Source: an uncultured Ruminococcus sp. (lineage in GTDB: Bacteria > Bacillota > Clostridia > Oscillospirales > Ruminococcaceae). Taken from it: DNA of 64,000 nucleotides. Below, in pieces: positions 56,723 to 64,000 of this stretch. Positions within the stretch are counted from its first letter, which is position 1. Each line of letters starts with the position of its first letter. The position numbers were made by a program, and so were the translations under genes. The stretch covers positions 1 through 64,000 of the forward strand of contig CAMKMD010000003.1 in assembly GCA_946413815.1 (NCBI GenBank), given 5' to 3'. Under the pieces are notes generated by a model. It was not told the DNA's origin, ran no database searches, and worked only from the letters and a program-made list of their open reading frames with translations.

Positions 56723-58279
56723 ATGGGATCATGGGGTAAAAGAATAACATCGGTCGCAGTCGCAGGGGCAATGCTGCTGCCCCTCTGCGGCTGTGCATCA
56801 GAAACAGCAGATACATCCTCCGTATCCGGAAGTGTATCGGTATCATCTGACGGCAGAGCGGTCTACGAGACTGCTTTCTACCGCTTTACGGCAGACAGCG
56901 GGCTCAGGCTGACGGACTCGATGGACTACGACGATGACGATATCGCAGACAATTTTGAATTTGAAGGTAAAGGCATCATATCCCTCGAGATAGAAGGCAG
57001 CTCTGTACAGCAGCTCCGGGCAAAGGCATCTGTCGAGGATTATGCCGGAAGGCTCAGGAATAAAGAGGGCATAACAGACATTGAGACAGAAGTGATAGAA
57101 GAGGCGCCCTATGAGTGCGCCGCCTGTCACTATATGAGTACCGATTATGAAAAGTCTGAGGGACAGTGTATAAGCAGTTACGAAATGACATATCAGTCCA
57201 TGGCGTTGACTGTCTTTGCTCACTATAAAAAGTCGGATGCGAAAAAGGCAAGGGCGGAGCTGAAAAAGATCATGTGCTCTGCGGAGTATATCTCCGATAA
57301 ATTCCTCCCCACCGGACCGCAGGACTATGACACGCCCTATTTCACCCTGCACTACGATCCGAAGTGGGGCATATCAAGTGACAGAGAGACCGATCTGACT
57401 ACAGGCCATGTTGTGGGAGTGAAGTTCTGCTATGCCGAGACCGACGATCCCGGGAAGTATCTCTTCCCTAACCTCTCGGTAAATGTCCTCAATAACGGCG
57501 GAACTGAGACCGCCGCTGAGATGGCGCAGTCAGCCTATGATGATAAAGGGGAGCTGAGAACCACAAAGGAAATCGAACTCAGCACCGTTGATTTCATGGG
57601 AAATGAGGCACAGCTGCTGTCGTACCGTATTGCGACCGGAGATATCAACTGGAGCATAAGGGCATGGTATTTTGACCTCAACGGCATGATCTATGTGGTC
57701 ACAAGCACGATCAACGGCGGCTCCGAGGAAGACCTGAAGGAGACCGATGAATTGCTTTCCGGCCTTACTCTCAAGCATCTTACAGAAGAGGAAATAGCCA
57801 GACAGCATCAGGCCCGCGATGAAGCAAGGACTACCGACGAGACCTTCCGTGATGCCTCCTTCATCATGGACAGCCGCATGGGGCGCATCAAGGGCGCCGA
57901 AACTGAATACAGAGTGAGCTTCGGTTCCTATTCGCGTTACATGAGCATCCGTGTGAACAGTCTGACGGATGATCCCCGGAAGGCTGCGGAGCGTGAGGCA
58001 GAGGGGCGGCAGAGCCTGGCAGAGGAGTATCCGGATACTGAGCTTTCCGATCTTGAGATAAAGATCACAGACGAGAGCATCGGCGGCCATGATATGGTCC
58101 TGCTGTCATGTATCGAGCCTGAGAATGCAAGTCATACCTATGACGAGCATAACAGGTATTACTATCTGAGCCGTGACGAAGGGGTATGGGAATTCCGCTT
58201 TTCCAGCTCTCTGCAGACCGAAGACGAGATGACAGAGTTCATAACACAGTTCTTTGAATCGCTTAAATTTGATCAGTAA
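56723..58279 (+). CDS. Lipoprotein of unknown function
   Basis: A 518-residue predicted lipoprotein, lipobox LPLCGC at about 20-25. After a Ser-rich linker come three similar-sized strand-rich segments starting about 55, 195 and 375 (YRFTADSGLRLTDS, FTLHYDPKWGISSDRETDLT, MDSRMGRIKGAETEYRVSFG), probably repeats of one alpha/beta module of about 150 residues. No catalytic residues are recognised. AAAGGGG lies 13 nt before the ATG. It is the first of three adjacent exported or membrane genes. Confidence 0.7.
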   Translation: MGSWGKRITSVAVAGAMLLPLCGCASETADTSSVSGSVSVSSDGRAVYETAFYRFTADSGLRLTDSMDYDDDDIADNFEFEGKGIISLEIEGSSVQQLRAKASVEDYAGRLRNKEGITDIETEVIEEAPYECAACHYMSTDYEKSEGQCISSYEMTYQSMALTVFAHYKKSDAKKARAELKKIMCSAEYISDKFLPTGPQDYDTPYFTLHYDPKWGISSDRETDLTTGHVVGVKFCYAETDDPGKYLFPNLSVNVLNNGGTETAAEMAQSAYDDKGELRTTKEIELSTVDFMGNEAQLLSYRIATGDINWSIRAWYFDLNGMIYVVTSTINGGSEEDLKETDELLSGLTLKHLTEEEIARQHQARDEARTTDETFRDASFIMDSRMGRIKGAETEYRVSFGSYSRYMSIRVNSLTDDPRKAAEREAEGRQSLAEEYPDTELSDLEIKITDESIGGHDMVLLSCIEPENASHTYDEHNRYYYLSRDEGVWEFRFSSSLQTEDEMTEFITQFFESLKFDQ

Positions 58280-58299
58280 ATAACAAGGAGGAGATCATT

Positions 58300-58797
58300 A
58301 TGAAGAAACCCGTATCCATGCGAGTGCTTGCGTTCATAGCAGCACTGCTTACAGGTGCCGTGATAGCCCTGCAGATATTCGCAGTCATAAGACCGGATAT
58401 ATATGCCGGAATGTTCAGCGCAGGCAAAGAGATAATCGACGCAGAGATACCGAAGCTCTCACGCACTCTTCTTATGATGAAGGGCGTCGGAATACTTCCG
58501 CTCACCCTGCTCTTCCTTTTCAACGGCTTTGCAGGTACTCTCAGCAGAACGAGAAGTGCCGTAACAGTCGTGCTTATAGCTCTGCTGAGCATAGTACGTT
58601 CAGTCGGAGATCATTATTTCTGGGGCAAGGCCATACTAGAGGCTTCAAAAGCCGGCGAAAAGTCTACAGCACTTGCCGGTATCATAAACTCGGCAGGCTC
58701 TGCAGCCGGCTGGCTCTGTTTCATTGCCATGATGCTGATGTGCTGTGCAGCAGGCGCAGAGTTCTACGCCGCCGGCCGCAGCAAGACAAATGAATAA
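58300..58797 (+). CDS. Small integral membrane protein, unknown function
   Basis: A 165-residue protein with four hydrophobic helices (about 9-30, 63-80, 86-104, 128-150). A short loop after the first helix carries PDIYAGMFSAGKEIIDAEIP. The strong GGAGG site and close spacing to the neighbours suggest an operon with the two lipoproteins. No family recognised. Confidence 0.68.
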   Translation: MKKPVSMRVLAFIAALLTGAVIALQIFAVIRPDIYAGMFSAGKEIIDAEIPKLSRTLLMMKGVGILPLTLLFLFNGFAGTLSRTRSAVTVVLIALLSIVRSVGDHYFWGKAILEASKAGEKSTALAGIINSAGSAAGWLCFIAMMLMCCAAGAEFYAAGRSKTNE

Positions 58798-58842
58798 GCA
58801 TACACGATACATAAGTATCTTGATATACCAACGAGGTGAAGT

Positions 58843-59982
58843 ATGATTTCAGGAAAGACCGCCGCATTTGCGGCAGCGCTCTGCATGGCCGCAGGACTTG
58901 TGTCCTGTGCATCCGGCGGAGCACCACAGGAGGGATCCTCCTCACCGGCAGCAGAAGAAACAACAGAAGCACTGACTGAAGCTGCCGTGCCGACAGAAGA
59001 AGCGACGGAAAAACCGACAGAGCCTGCAACAGAACCGCCGACACTGCCCGACCCGACCTACTGCTCCGCAGAGGGTACGGATTTCGAGACAGGCGCATTC
59101 AGCTTCAGGATAGCCGGCGAGGACATACGTGTGATAGATGCCTCAGAAATGGCGCTCATCAACGGCGACGGCAGCTTCTATGTCACCTTTGCTCCGAAGG
59201 ATTCATCCTCCGACCTCCACACCCGCGTAAGCATACAGGGCAGCAACCCGACCCATCTTTCCGCCTCATCGTATAAAGCGGGGGAGACAGAGTATTACAG
59301 CGGCATCCTTGATACCATGGAACAGGAGGATATAACCATCGGCGGCCTTGAAGGATTTCATATCTACGGCCACTATCCGCAGAACGATTCTATCCTCCAC
59401 TTCTACCAGGTATCCACAAAGGACGGCTCACAGCTTGTCATCGGCACTACCGGTATAGACAGCGAGTCGGAGGAATGGTGCGATGCGCTCATCGGTCAGA
59501 TCACCGATACACTGACGTATACCGAGAGTACGGAGCCTAAGATGTTCGACTGTGATGTCTTCTCAGTCGGCGAGCAGGATACATGGTATGTCTACTACGA
59601 GGACAAGGACGAAGAAAAGCATACCGCTGATGTCTCCTACTTCACCACAGAGGGCGCACTCGATTCACAGGCAATGAGCTTCACCTCCTTCTTCTCTGAC
59701 AGCTCTGAGGGAAGAAAGGATGCCGCCGGAGAGGCGGATGACCTGAGAGCAGCCTATGATGGCTCAGATCTCATCAAGGAGGAGAAGGATATCACCTTCC
59801 ATGATCATCCCGCAAAGTGGTTCCGCCTTGAAACAGGAAAGAGCATATCCGAGTATACCTTTGTCGATCTTCCGGGAGCAACCTTCGGCATATTCACGAA
59901 TATAGACAACTCCGATCCCGACAGATACAAAAAGATAAAAGAGGGATCCGACAAGCTTATCGACAGCGTAGTTATAAAATAA
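58843..59982 (+). CDS. Lipoprotein with Thr/Glu-rich linker
   Basis: A 379-residue predicted lipoprotein (lipobox LVSC at about residues 19-22) followed by a 45-residue linker rich in Thr, Glu, Pro and Ala. The folded part holds two similar modules: FETGAFSFRIAGEDIRVIDA (from about 85) and MFDCDVFSVGEQDTWYVYYE (from about 232). Each ends in a helix before a strand resembling GQITDTLTYTEST, so an internal duplication is likely, and the overall design resembles the lipoprotein at 56723. Function unknown. Confidence 0.7.
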   Translation: MISGKTAAFAAALCMAAGLVSCASGGAPQEGSSSPAAEETTEALTEAAVPTEEATEKPTEPATEPPTLPDPTYCSAEGTDFETGAFSFRIAGEDIRVIDASEMALINGDGSFYVTFAPKDSSSDLHTRVSIQGSNPTHLSASSYKAGETEYYSGILDTMEQEDITIGGLEGFHIYGHYPQNDSILHFYQVSTKDGSQLVIGTTGIDSESEEWCDALIGQITDTLTYTESTEPKMFDCDVFSVGEQDTWYVYYEDKDEEKHTADVSYFTTEGALDSQAMSFTSFFSDSSEGRKDAAGEADDLRAAYDGSDLIKEEKDITFHDHPAKWFRLETGKSISEYTFVDLPGATFGIFTNIDNSDPDRYKKIKEGSDKLIDSVVIK

Positions 59983-60148
59983 CAGAAAGAAAACATGATC
60001 CGGTGCAGGTCCGTGACCTATACCGGCTGCCGGTAAAGAGAGACAAAGAGGAGAAGAGGGGATCTTCCTTTTCCGGACATAAGAACTGCCGGCACCCCGG
60101 AACAGGTGTATGACCTGCTGGAATAAAAATGAAAGGCAGTGAAAAAAC

Positions 60149-60892
60149 ATGAAAGAATTAAGAAACAGATGGGCGCTCGTAACGGGCGCAAGCAGGGGCA
60201 TCGGCAGACTTGCCGCTCTCGCTATGGCTGATCAGGGCGTGAACATCATCGCCCTCAGCAGAAGCAGGGAGCATACTTCCCCGCTCATCGCAGAGCTTGA
60301 GGCAAAGGGCGTGAAGGCTTATGCAGTAGAGGCAGAGCTTTCCGATATCGCGTCAGTGGAGAGGGCACTGGCAGAGATAGACAGCCTCGGCGTACCGGTC
60401 GATATAGTCCTTAACAATGCGGGCGTGCAGATAGCCTACCGCACGGAGTATCTGAAGACTCCCGTAAGCGACTACGAGACCAGCTTCAAGGTGAATACTA
60501 TAGCACCTATGGTGATAGTATACCACTTCCTCCCGGCCATGCAGGAGCGCGGCTTCGGCAGGATAGTAAACACAACGAGCGGCATCCGTCTCGAGCCCGA
60601 GCAGGCAGGCTACTCCGCCAGCAAGGCAGCTCTTGACAAGGTGACCATCGATCTCGGCTCAAAGCTCCAGGGCAGCGATGTCATCATCAGCCTTACAGAT
60701 CCCGGCTGGTGCAGGACAGACCTCGGCGGCCCCAAGGCTCCCAACGCACCTGAAAGCGCGATCCCCGGAGTAATAGCCGGAGCCTTTGTGAACGACGGCA
60801 AGTCCGGCAGACTTTTCTCTGCCGGTGATTTCCACGGCATGACGCTGGAGGAGGCTGTTGCAAAGGCTGAGTCTATGGACAGCCCGTACTAA
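60149..60892 (+). CDS. Short-chain dehydrogenase/reductase
   Basis: A 247-residue classical SDR. The cofactor motif is LVTGASRGIGRLAAL, NNAG follows at VLNNAGVQIA, and the catalytic set is Ser in NTTSGIRLE with Tyr-Lys in GYSASKAALDK. The C-terminal part includes ISLTDPGWCRTDLGGPKAPN. It uses NAD(P)H to reduce or oxidise an alcohol/ketone; the substrate is unknown. It is in the gap between the lipoproteins and purD, with its own 166-nt upstream region. Confidence 0.9.
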   Translation: MKELRNRWALVTGASRGIGRLAALAMADQGVNIIALSRSREHTSPLIAELEAKGVKAYAVEAELSDIASVERALAEIDSLGVPVDIVLNNAGVQIAYRTEYLKTPVSDYETSFKVNTIAPMVIVYHFLPAMQERGFGRIVNTTSGIRLEPEQAGYSASKAALDKVTIDLGSKLQGSDVIISLTDPGWCRTDLGGPKAPNAPESAIPGVIAGAFVNDGKSGRLFSAGDFHGMTLEEAVAKAESMDSPY

Positions 60893-60956
60893 AAAGTTCA
60901 TAACGAGCTCCCGTCACAGGCAGGGCGGCTCATCAATACAAGGAGGATATTCCACA

Positions 60957-62243
60957 ATGAGAAGCGTATTAGTAGTAGGAGGCGGCGGAAGAGAACACGC
61001 CATTATAATGAAGCTCGCAGAGAGCAGCAAGGTAGACAAGCTCTACTGCGCTCCCGGCAACGGCGGTATATCTAAGTATGCGGAGTGCTTCAATGTAAGC
61101 GCAACGGATATAGACGGTATAGTAAAGCTCGCCAAGGAGCTCAGACCTGATATGGTAGTAGTAGCTCCCGACGATCCGCTGGTGCTCGGCATGGTCGATG
61201 CACTTCAGGCAGAGGGCTTCATGACCTTCGGCCCGAAGGCGAATGCAGCTATCATCGAGGGCTCCAAGGTGTTCTCCAAGGAGCTGATGAAGAAGTACGG
61301 CATCCCCACAGCCTTCTATGAGGTGTTCACTGAATCCGACAAGGCTATAGAGTATCTCAAGCAGCAGAACAGCTATCCGGCAGTAATCAAGGCTGACGGT
61401 CTTGCACTCGGCAAGGGCGTTATCATTGCCCAGAACGAGGAAGAGGCTGTAAAGGCTGTGCATGATATGATCGATGAGCTGAAGTTCGGCAAGAGCAGCG
61501 CACGCATCGTTATCGAGGAATTCCTCACAGGCCCGGAGGTATCAGTTCTCTCCTTCACAGACGGAAAGACAATGGTACCCATGATATCCTCTATGGATCA
61601 CAAGAGGGCTCTTGACGGTGATCAGGGCCTTAATACCGGCGGCATGGGAACGGTCTCACCCAACCCTTACTATACCGCTGATATAGCAGCAGAGTGTATG
61701 GAGAAGATCTTCCTCCCGACCATGAATGCAATGAATGCAGAGGGACGCACCTTTGAGGGCTGCCTCTATTTCGGTCTCATGCTCACACCCAGGGGACCGA
61801 AGGTCATCGAGTACAACTGCCGCTTCGGCGATCCCGAGACACAGGTAGTCCTCCCCATGCTCGATGCAGACCTCTATGATATATTCGAGGCTATCTACAA
61901 CCACGAGCTGGACAAGGTGGATATCAGGTGGCACGACGGCAGCTGCGCCTGCGTAGTAATGGCAAGCGGCGGCTATCCGGAGAGCTATCCCAAGGGCATA
62001 GAGATGAACGGCTTTGACGACAAGGGACAGGTCGAGGGCTGCTTCGTATACCATGCAGGAACGAAGCTTTCAGATGATGGAAAGTTCCTTACCAACGGCG
62101 GCAGAGTAATAGGCGTGACGGCAAAGGGCGCAGACCTCAGGGAGGCACTCGCCACAGCCTACAGCGGAGTTGACAAGATCAGCTTCGAGGGCGCACATTA
62201 CCGCAGGGACATCGGCCAGAGAGCTCTGAAGGCTCTCGGATAA
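60957..62243 (+). CDS. purD: Phosphoribosylamine-glycine ligase (PurD)
   Basis: GAR synthetase of purine synthesis, 428 residues. The ATG at 60957 follows AAGGAGGA, and MRSVLVVGGGGREHAIIMKL is the standard N-terminus; the frame is open further upstream but lacks a ribosome site. ATP-grasp features include PAVIKADGLALGKGVIIAQN, GPEVSVLSFTDGK, MISSMDHKRALDGDQGLNTG, and YNCRFGDPETQVVLPML. It is the last purine gene in the window. Confidence 0.97.
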   Translation: MRSVLVVGGGGREHAIIMKLAESSKVDKLYCAPGNGGISKYAECFNVSATDIDGIVKLAKELRPDMVVVAPDDPLVLGMVDALQAEGFMTFGPKANAAIIEGSKVFSKELMKKYGIPTAFYEVFTESDKAIEYLKQQNSYPAVIKADGLALGKGVIIAQNEEEAVKAVHDMIDELKFGKSSARIVIEEFLTGPEVSVLSFTDGKTMVPMISSMDHKRALDGDQGLNTGGMGTVSPNPYYTADIAAECMEKIFLPTMNAMNAEGRTFEGCLYFGLMLTPRGPKVIEYNCRFGDPETQVVLPMLDADLYDIFEAIYNHELDKVDIRWHDGSCACVVMASGGYPESYPKGIEMNGFDDKGQVEGCFVYHAGTKLSDDGKFLTNGGRVIGVTAKGADLREALATAYSGVDKISFEGAHYRRDIGQRALKALG

Positions 62244-62255
62244 CAGGAGAAAGAC

Positions 62256-62984
62256 ATGAACGCAAGATTGAGATCCGCACTCAGATCCGGCCTTGCCGGA
62301 AACCTTCTGTTCGTTCTGTTCGGCTTTATCTGTTATATATACTATCTTACATACGAAAGGACGTCGGTTTTTTCCAAGACACTGGAGGTCATAGCCTATA
62401 CCGTAGAGATAGCAGGCTTCGGCGCTCTTATCTACTCGGACTATATGCTTGCCACCACGGTCAGAATGAGGAATTTCATGAAGATCGGCTATTCGATATA
62501 CATAGTGCTTGAATGTGCGATGATGTATTTCGAGCTCAACACGATGGATCTGGAATTCTACCAGCCCTACTCCCTCGGACTTGCGATAGTGCATTCGATA
62601 GTATCGGCAGCGGTATGCTTCTCCTTCCTCCAGCTTGATCCTGACAGGAGCAAGTTCGAGGCACTGATAATAGTATGCGTAGGCGTAATGCTCGGAGGTA
62701 TGCTCGGTGCGATCATGGGAATAAGGATATACTTCAGTATCGTGGCAAATGCCATAGGCTTTGCGCTGTTGTTTGCCGGCATCATCTATCTGCTCACACG
62801 CGAGGAGATGGAGATAGACTGCCACGGCGATAAGGCGAAGGTAGTTGAGTATGACAGCAATACCATGTTCGAGGAACTGTTCGAGGAAAAGAAACCGAAG
62901 GCAGGAAAGACAGAGAAGCAGGAAAAGGCTGAGAAGACAGAACCAGCAGACACAACAGAAAAGACAGAAAAGAAGAAAAAATAA
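62256..62984 (+). CDS. Polytopic membrane protein with basic low-complexity tail
   Basis: A 242-residue protein with about six hydrophobic helices between residues 14 and 185 and a cytoplasmic tail rich in Lys, Glu and Thr (KTEKQEKAEKTEP). Helix five and six carry a Gly-rich pattern (VGVMLGGMLGAIMGIR). No family recognised. It starts 12 nt after purD and ends at a strong terminator, so it belongs to the same transcript. Confidence 0.7.
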   Translation: MNARLRSALRSGLAGNLLFVLFGFICYIYYLTYERTSVFSKTLEVIAYTVEIAGFGALIYSDYMLATTVRMRNFMKIGYSIYIVLECAMMYFELNTMDLEFYQPYSLGLAIVHSIVSAAVCFSFLQLDPDRSKFEALIIVCVGVMLGGMLGAIMGIRIYFSIVANAIGFALLFAGIIYLLTREEMEIDCHGDKAKVVEYDSNTMFEELFEEKKPKAGKTEKQEKAEKTEPADTTEKTEKKKK

Positions 62985-62989
62985 CGAAC

Positions 62990-63023
62990 AAGGCGGCTGC
63001 TTGCAAAAGGCAGCCGCCTTTTT
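62990..63023 (+). terminator. Terminator of the purD transcript
   Basis: An 11-bp stem AAGGCGGCTGC / GCAGCCGCCTT with a 9-nt loop, followed by TTT. It closes the plus-strand gene run that starts near 42.8 kb. Confidence 0.92.
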
Positions 63024-63072
63024 GCATGATCACTATGGAAAAACAGCAGTACGAGCAAGAAGATAGAAAAAT

Positions 63073-63365
63073 ATGTGTAGGGACCGCCTCTGGCGGTCCG
63101 CTCCTGAAAATTACCGTTAATTGTATGTAGGGGGCGATGCCCACATCGTCCCGCCCTCTGTCCATATCTGCGAATGTAGTGTGGACGTCCGTGGTGCAGA
63201 AATATAAAACCGTACTTTCAGAAGGACCGGCGGACCGCCGGAGGCGGTCCCTACAGTCGCTGTATTTATGGCAGCGCACATTGTACGCCCTTGCGCTTTA
63301 AATCCATAGCTGCAGGCGATACCATAATTCTGCATTCTTAATTCCGCATTCCGAATTCCGAATTC
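63073..63365. repeat. Dispersed repeat, copy 3, and adjacent repeat units
   Basis: 63073-63156 matches 31498-31584 in inverted orientation. A GGACCGCC-GGA-GGCGGTCC unit follows at 63232-63250, then TTAAATCCATAGCTGCAGGC (about 63297), which matches the edge of the island at about 31910, then AATTCCG repeats to 63365. This fills the gap 62985-63661, which has no gene apart from the upstream terminator. Confidence 0.82.
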
Positions 63366-63661
63366 AAAATCCCCAGTCACATATTGATAAGTCCGAACAA
63401 TATGTATCATCATCCATGAATAATGACCGTACATATTTAAAACTAATATTTTTGTGCTGCGAGACAATCATTTGTCAAAATACACAAAATCTTTAACATA
63501 AAGTTACGTCAAAAGGACGAAATATAGCCTTTTTCTACACTTTCTGCACCCATTCTTCATTTTGTAGGTTGAAAGTTGAACAATTCTTGTATAAAATAGT
63601 ATATAATATAAATAGAATCGGGAAAATTTGGTATGTCTAATTATCAGAAGGAGGAATATTA

Positions 63662-64000
63662 ATGAAATGTGTGAAGAAAGTTGTAAGGTCGGGTGTCTCC
63701 GTCTTTCTCGGAGCCGCCCTGACGTTGCAGCCCCTCGTACCCCTCACAGGTACGCTCTCGGCGGCTGACGGCAGCATCGAGTTCTATGTATCGCCCGAAG
63801 GAAGCGATACCAACGACGGCTCCCTCGCCTCTCCCTTCCGTACCCTCACGGCAGCACGGGACGCTGTCCGTAAGTACAGCGGAAACATGACCGGCGATAT
63901 CAACGTCTACCTCAGGGGCGGCGATTACCGCATCACCGAGCCCGTAGTCTTTGATACCCGGGATTCGGCCACCAACGGCTTCCGTATCAGCTATCAGGCC
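63662..64000 (+). CDS. Secreted right-handed beta-helix protein (5' part, runs off the window)
   Basis: An open frame of 113 codons continuing past the window end. AAGGAGGA precedes the ATG. Residues 1-36 form a signal peptide with a basic start, a hydrophobic core and LSAAD near the cleavage point. The mature part begins IEFYVSPEGSDTNDGSLASP, then TLTAARDAVRKY and VYLRGGDYRITEPVVFDTRD-SATNGF, the typical opening of carbohydrate-active parallel beta-helix proteins such as GH141-like or polysaccharide lyase-like enzymes. The catalytic region lies beyond the edge, so the activity is open. A dockerin, if any, would be C-terminal. Confidence 0.85.
   Translation, partial: MKCVKKVVRSGVSVFLGAALTLQPLVPLTGTLSAADGSIEFYVSPEGSDTNDGSLASPFRTLTAARDAVRKYSGNMTGDINVYLRGGDYRITEPVVFDTRDSATNGFRISYQA

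Noticed and set aside
60129..60152. Seven-codon open frame before the short-chain dehydrogenase
   Set aside because: It is very short, has no distinctive residues, and probably only reflects chance overlap with the ATGA start.

Overview
The window looks like chromosome from a cellulolytic Ruminococcus-type bacterium (Clostridia, Oscillospiraceae). The evidence is a secreted protein with a full dockerin, a bacterial expansin carrying a dockerin-like segment, a POR-type ferredoxin oxidoreductase, PPi-type phosphofructokinase, a rubredoxin-flavin reductase fusion, strong AGGAGG ribosome binding sites, many exact TTGACA-17-TATAAT promoters, and dispersed palindromic repeats of a kind common in this group. 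Base composition is near 50% G+C by eye. The species cannot be fixed from the sequence alone. No rRNA, tRNA, CRISPR array, prophage or transposase gene was seen.

Layout. 0-7 kb: sodium:amino-acid symporter, RecQ, phosphofructokinase, then two minus-strand genes (AlbA/Schlafen-type protein, FliB-like protein). 7-10.6 kb: an ABC exporter pair behind a perfect GTGACA-N4-TGTCAC palindrome. 10.7-18.6 kb: a sulfur block. A taurine/sulfonate-type ABC importer sits behind a 17-residue uORF ending RCCR, and a methyltransferase / transsulfuration lyase / cysteine synthase operon sits behind a cysteine-rich uORF followed by an intrinsic terminator. A divergent dockerin gene lies between them. 18.9-25 kb: two operons encode a four-subunit 2-oxoacid:ferredoxin oxidoreductase and an acyl-CoA (phenylacetate-type) ligase with an aminotransferase and LuxS. 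Both promoters carry the same inverted repeat, TGGTAT...ATACCA, with identical 41-bp spacing. Together the enzymes could turn phenylacetate, indoleacetate or branched fatty acids into amino acids by reductive carboxylation, a route known physiologically in ruminococci.

25-34.5 kb: accessory genes (ADP-ribosylglycohydrolase, GNAT, helical-repeat protein, high-molecular-weight rubredoxin with two rubredoxin domains, MORN-metallo-beta-lactamase fusion, U32-like protein, lipoprotein, YajC) and a roughly 0.75-kb non-coding repeat island bounded by a perfect 28-bp inverted repeat. 34.5-42.4 kb, minus strand: a response regulator / histidine kinase / HtrA protease block, a TPR protein, and a roughly 800-residue disordered protein with six YGGGTEY repeats behind a long structured leader. 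42.8-63 kb, plus strand: a glycosyltransferase, then a long purine-biosynthesis cluster (purE, purC, purF, purM, purN, archaeal-type IMP cyclohydrolase, stand-alone AICAR formyltransferase, purD) interspersed with small membrane proteins, zinc-ribbon proteins, lipoproteins and the expansin. The window closes with a repeat patch and the start of a secreted beta-helix protein.

The most interesting points are the two cysteine-type uORF leaders, the shared operator linking the oxidoreductase and ligase operons, the absence of the glutaminase nucleophile in PurF, the split of PurH into two separate proteins, and the disordered YGGGTEY-repeat protein. All functions are inferred from sequence; nothing here was searched or computed against databases.
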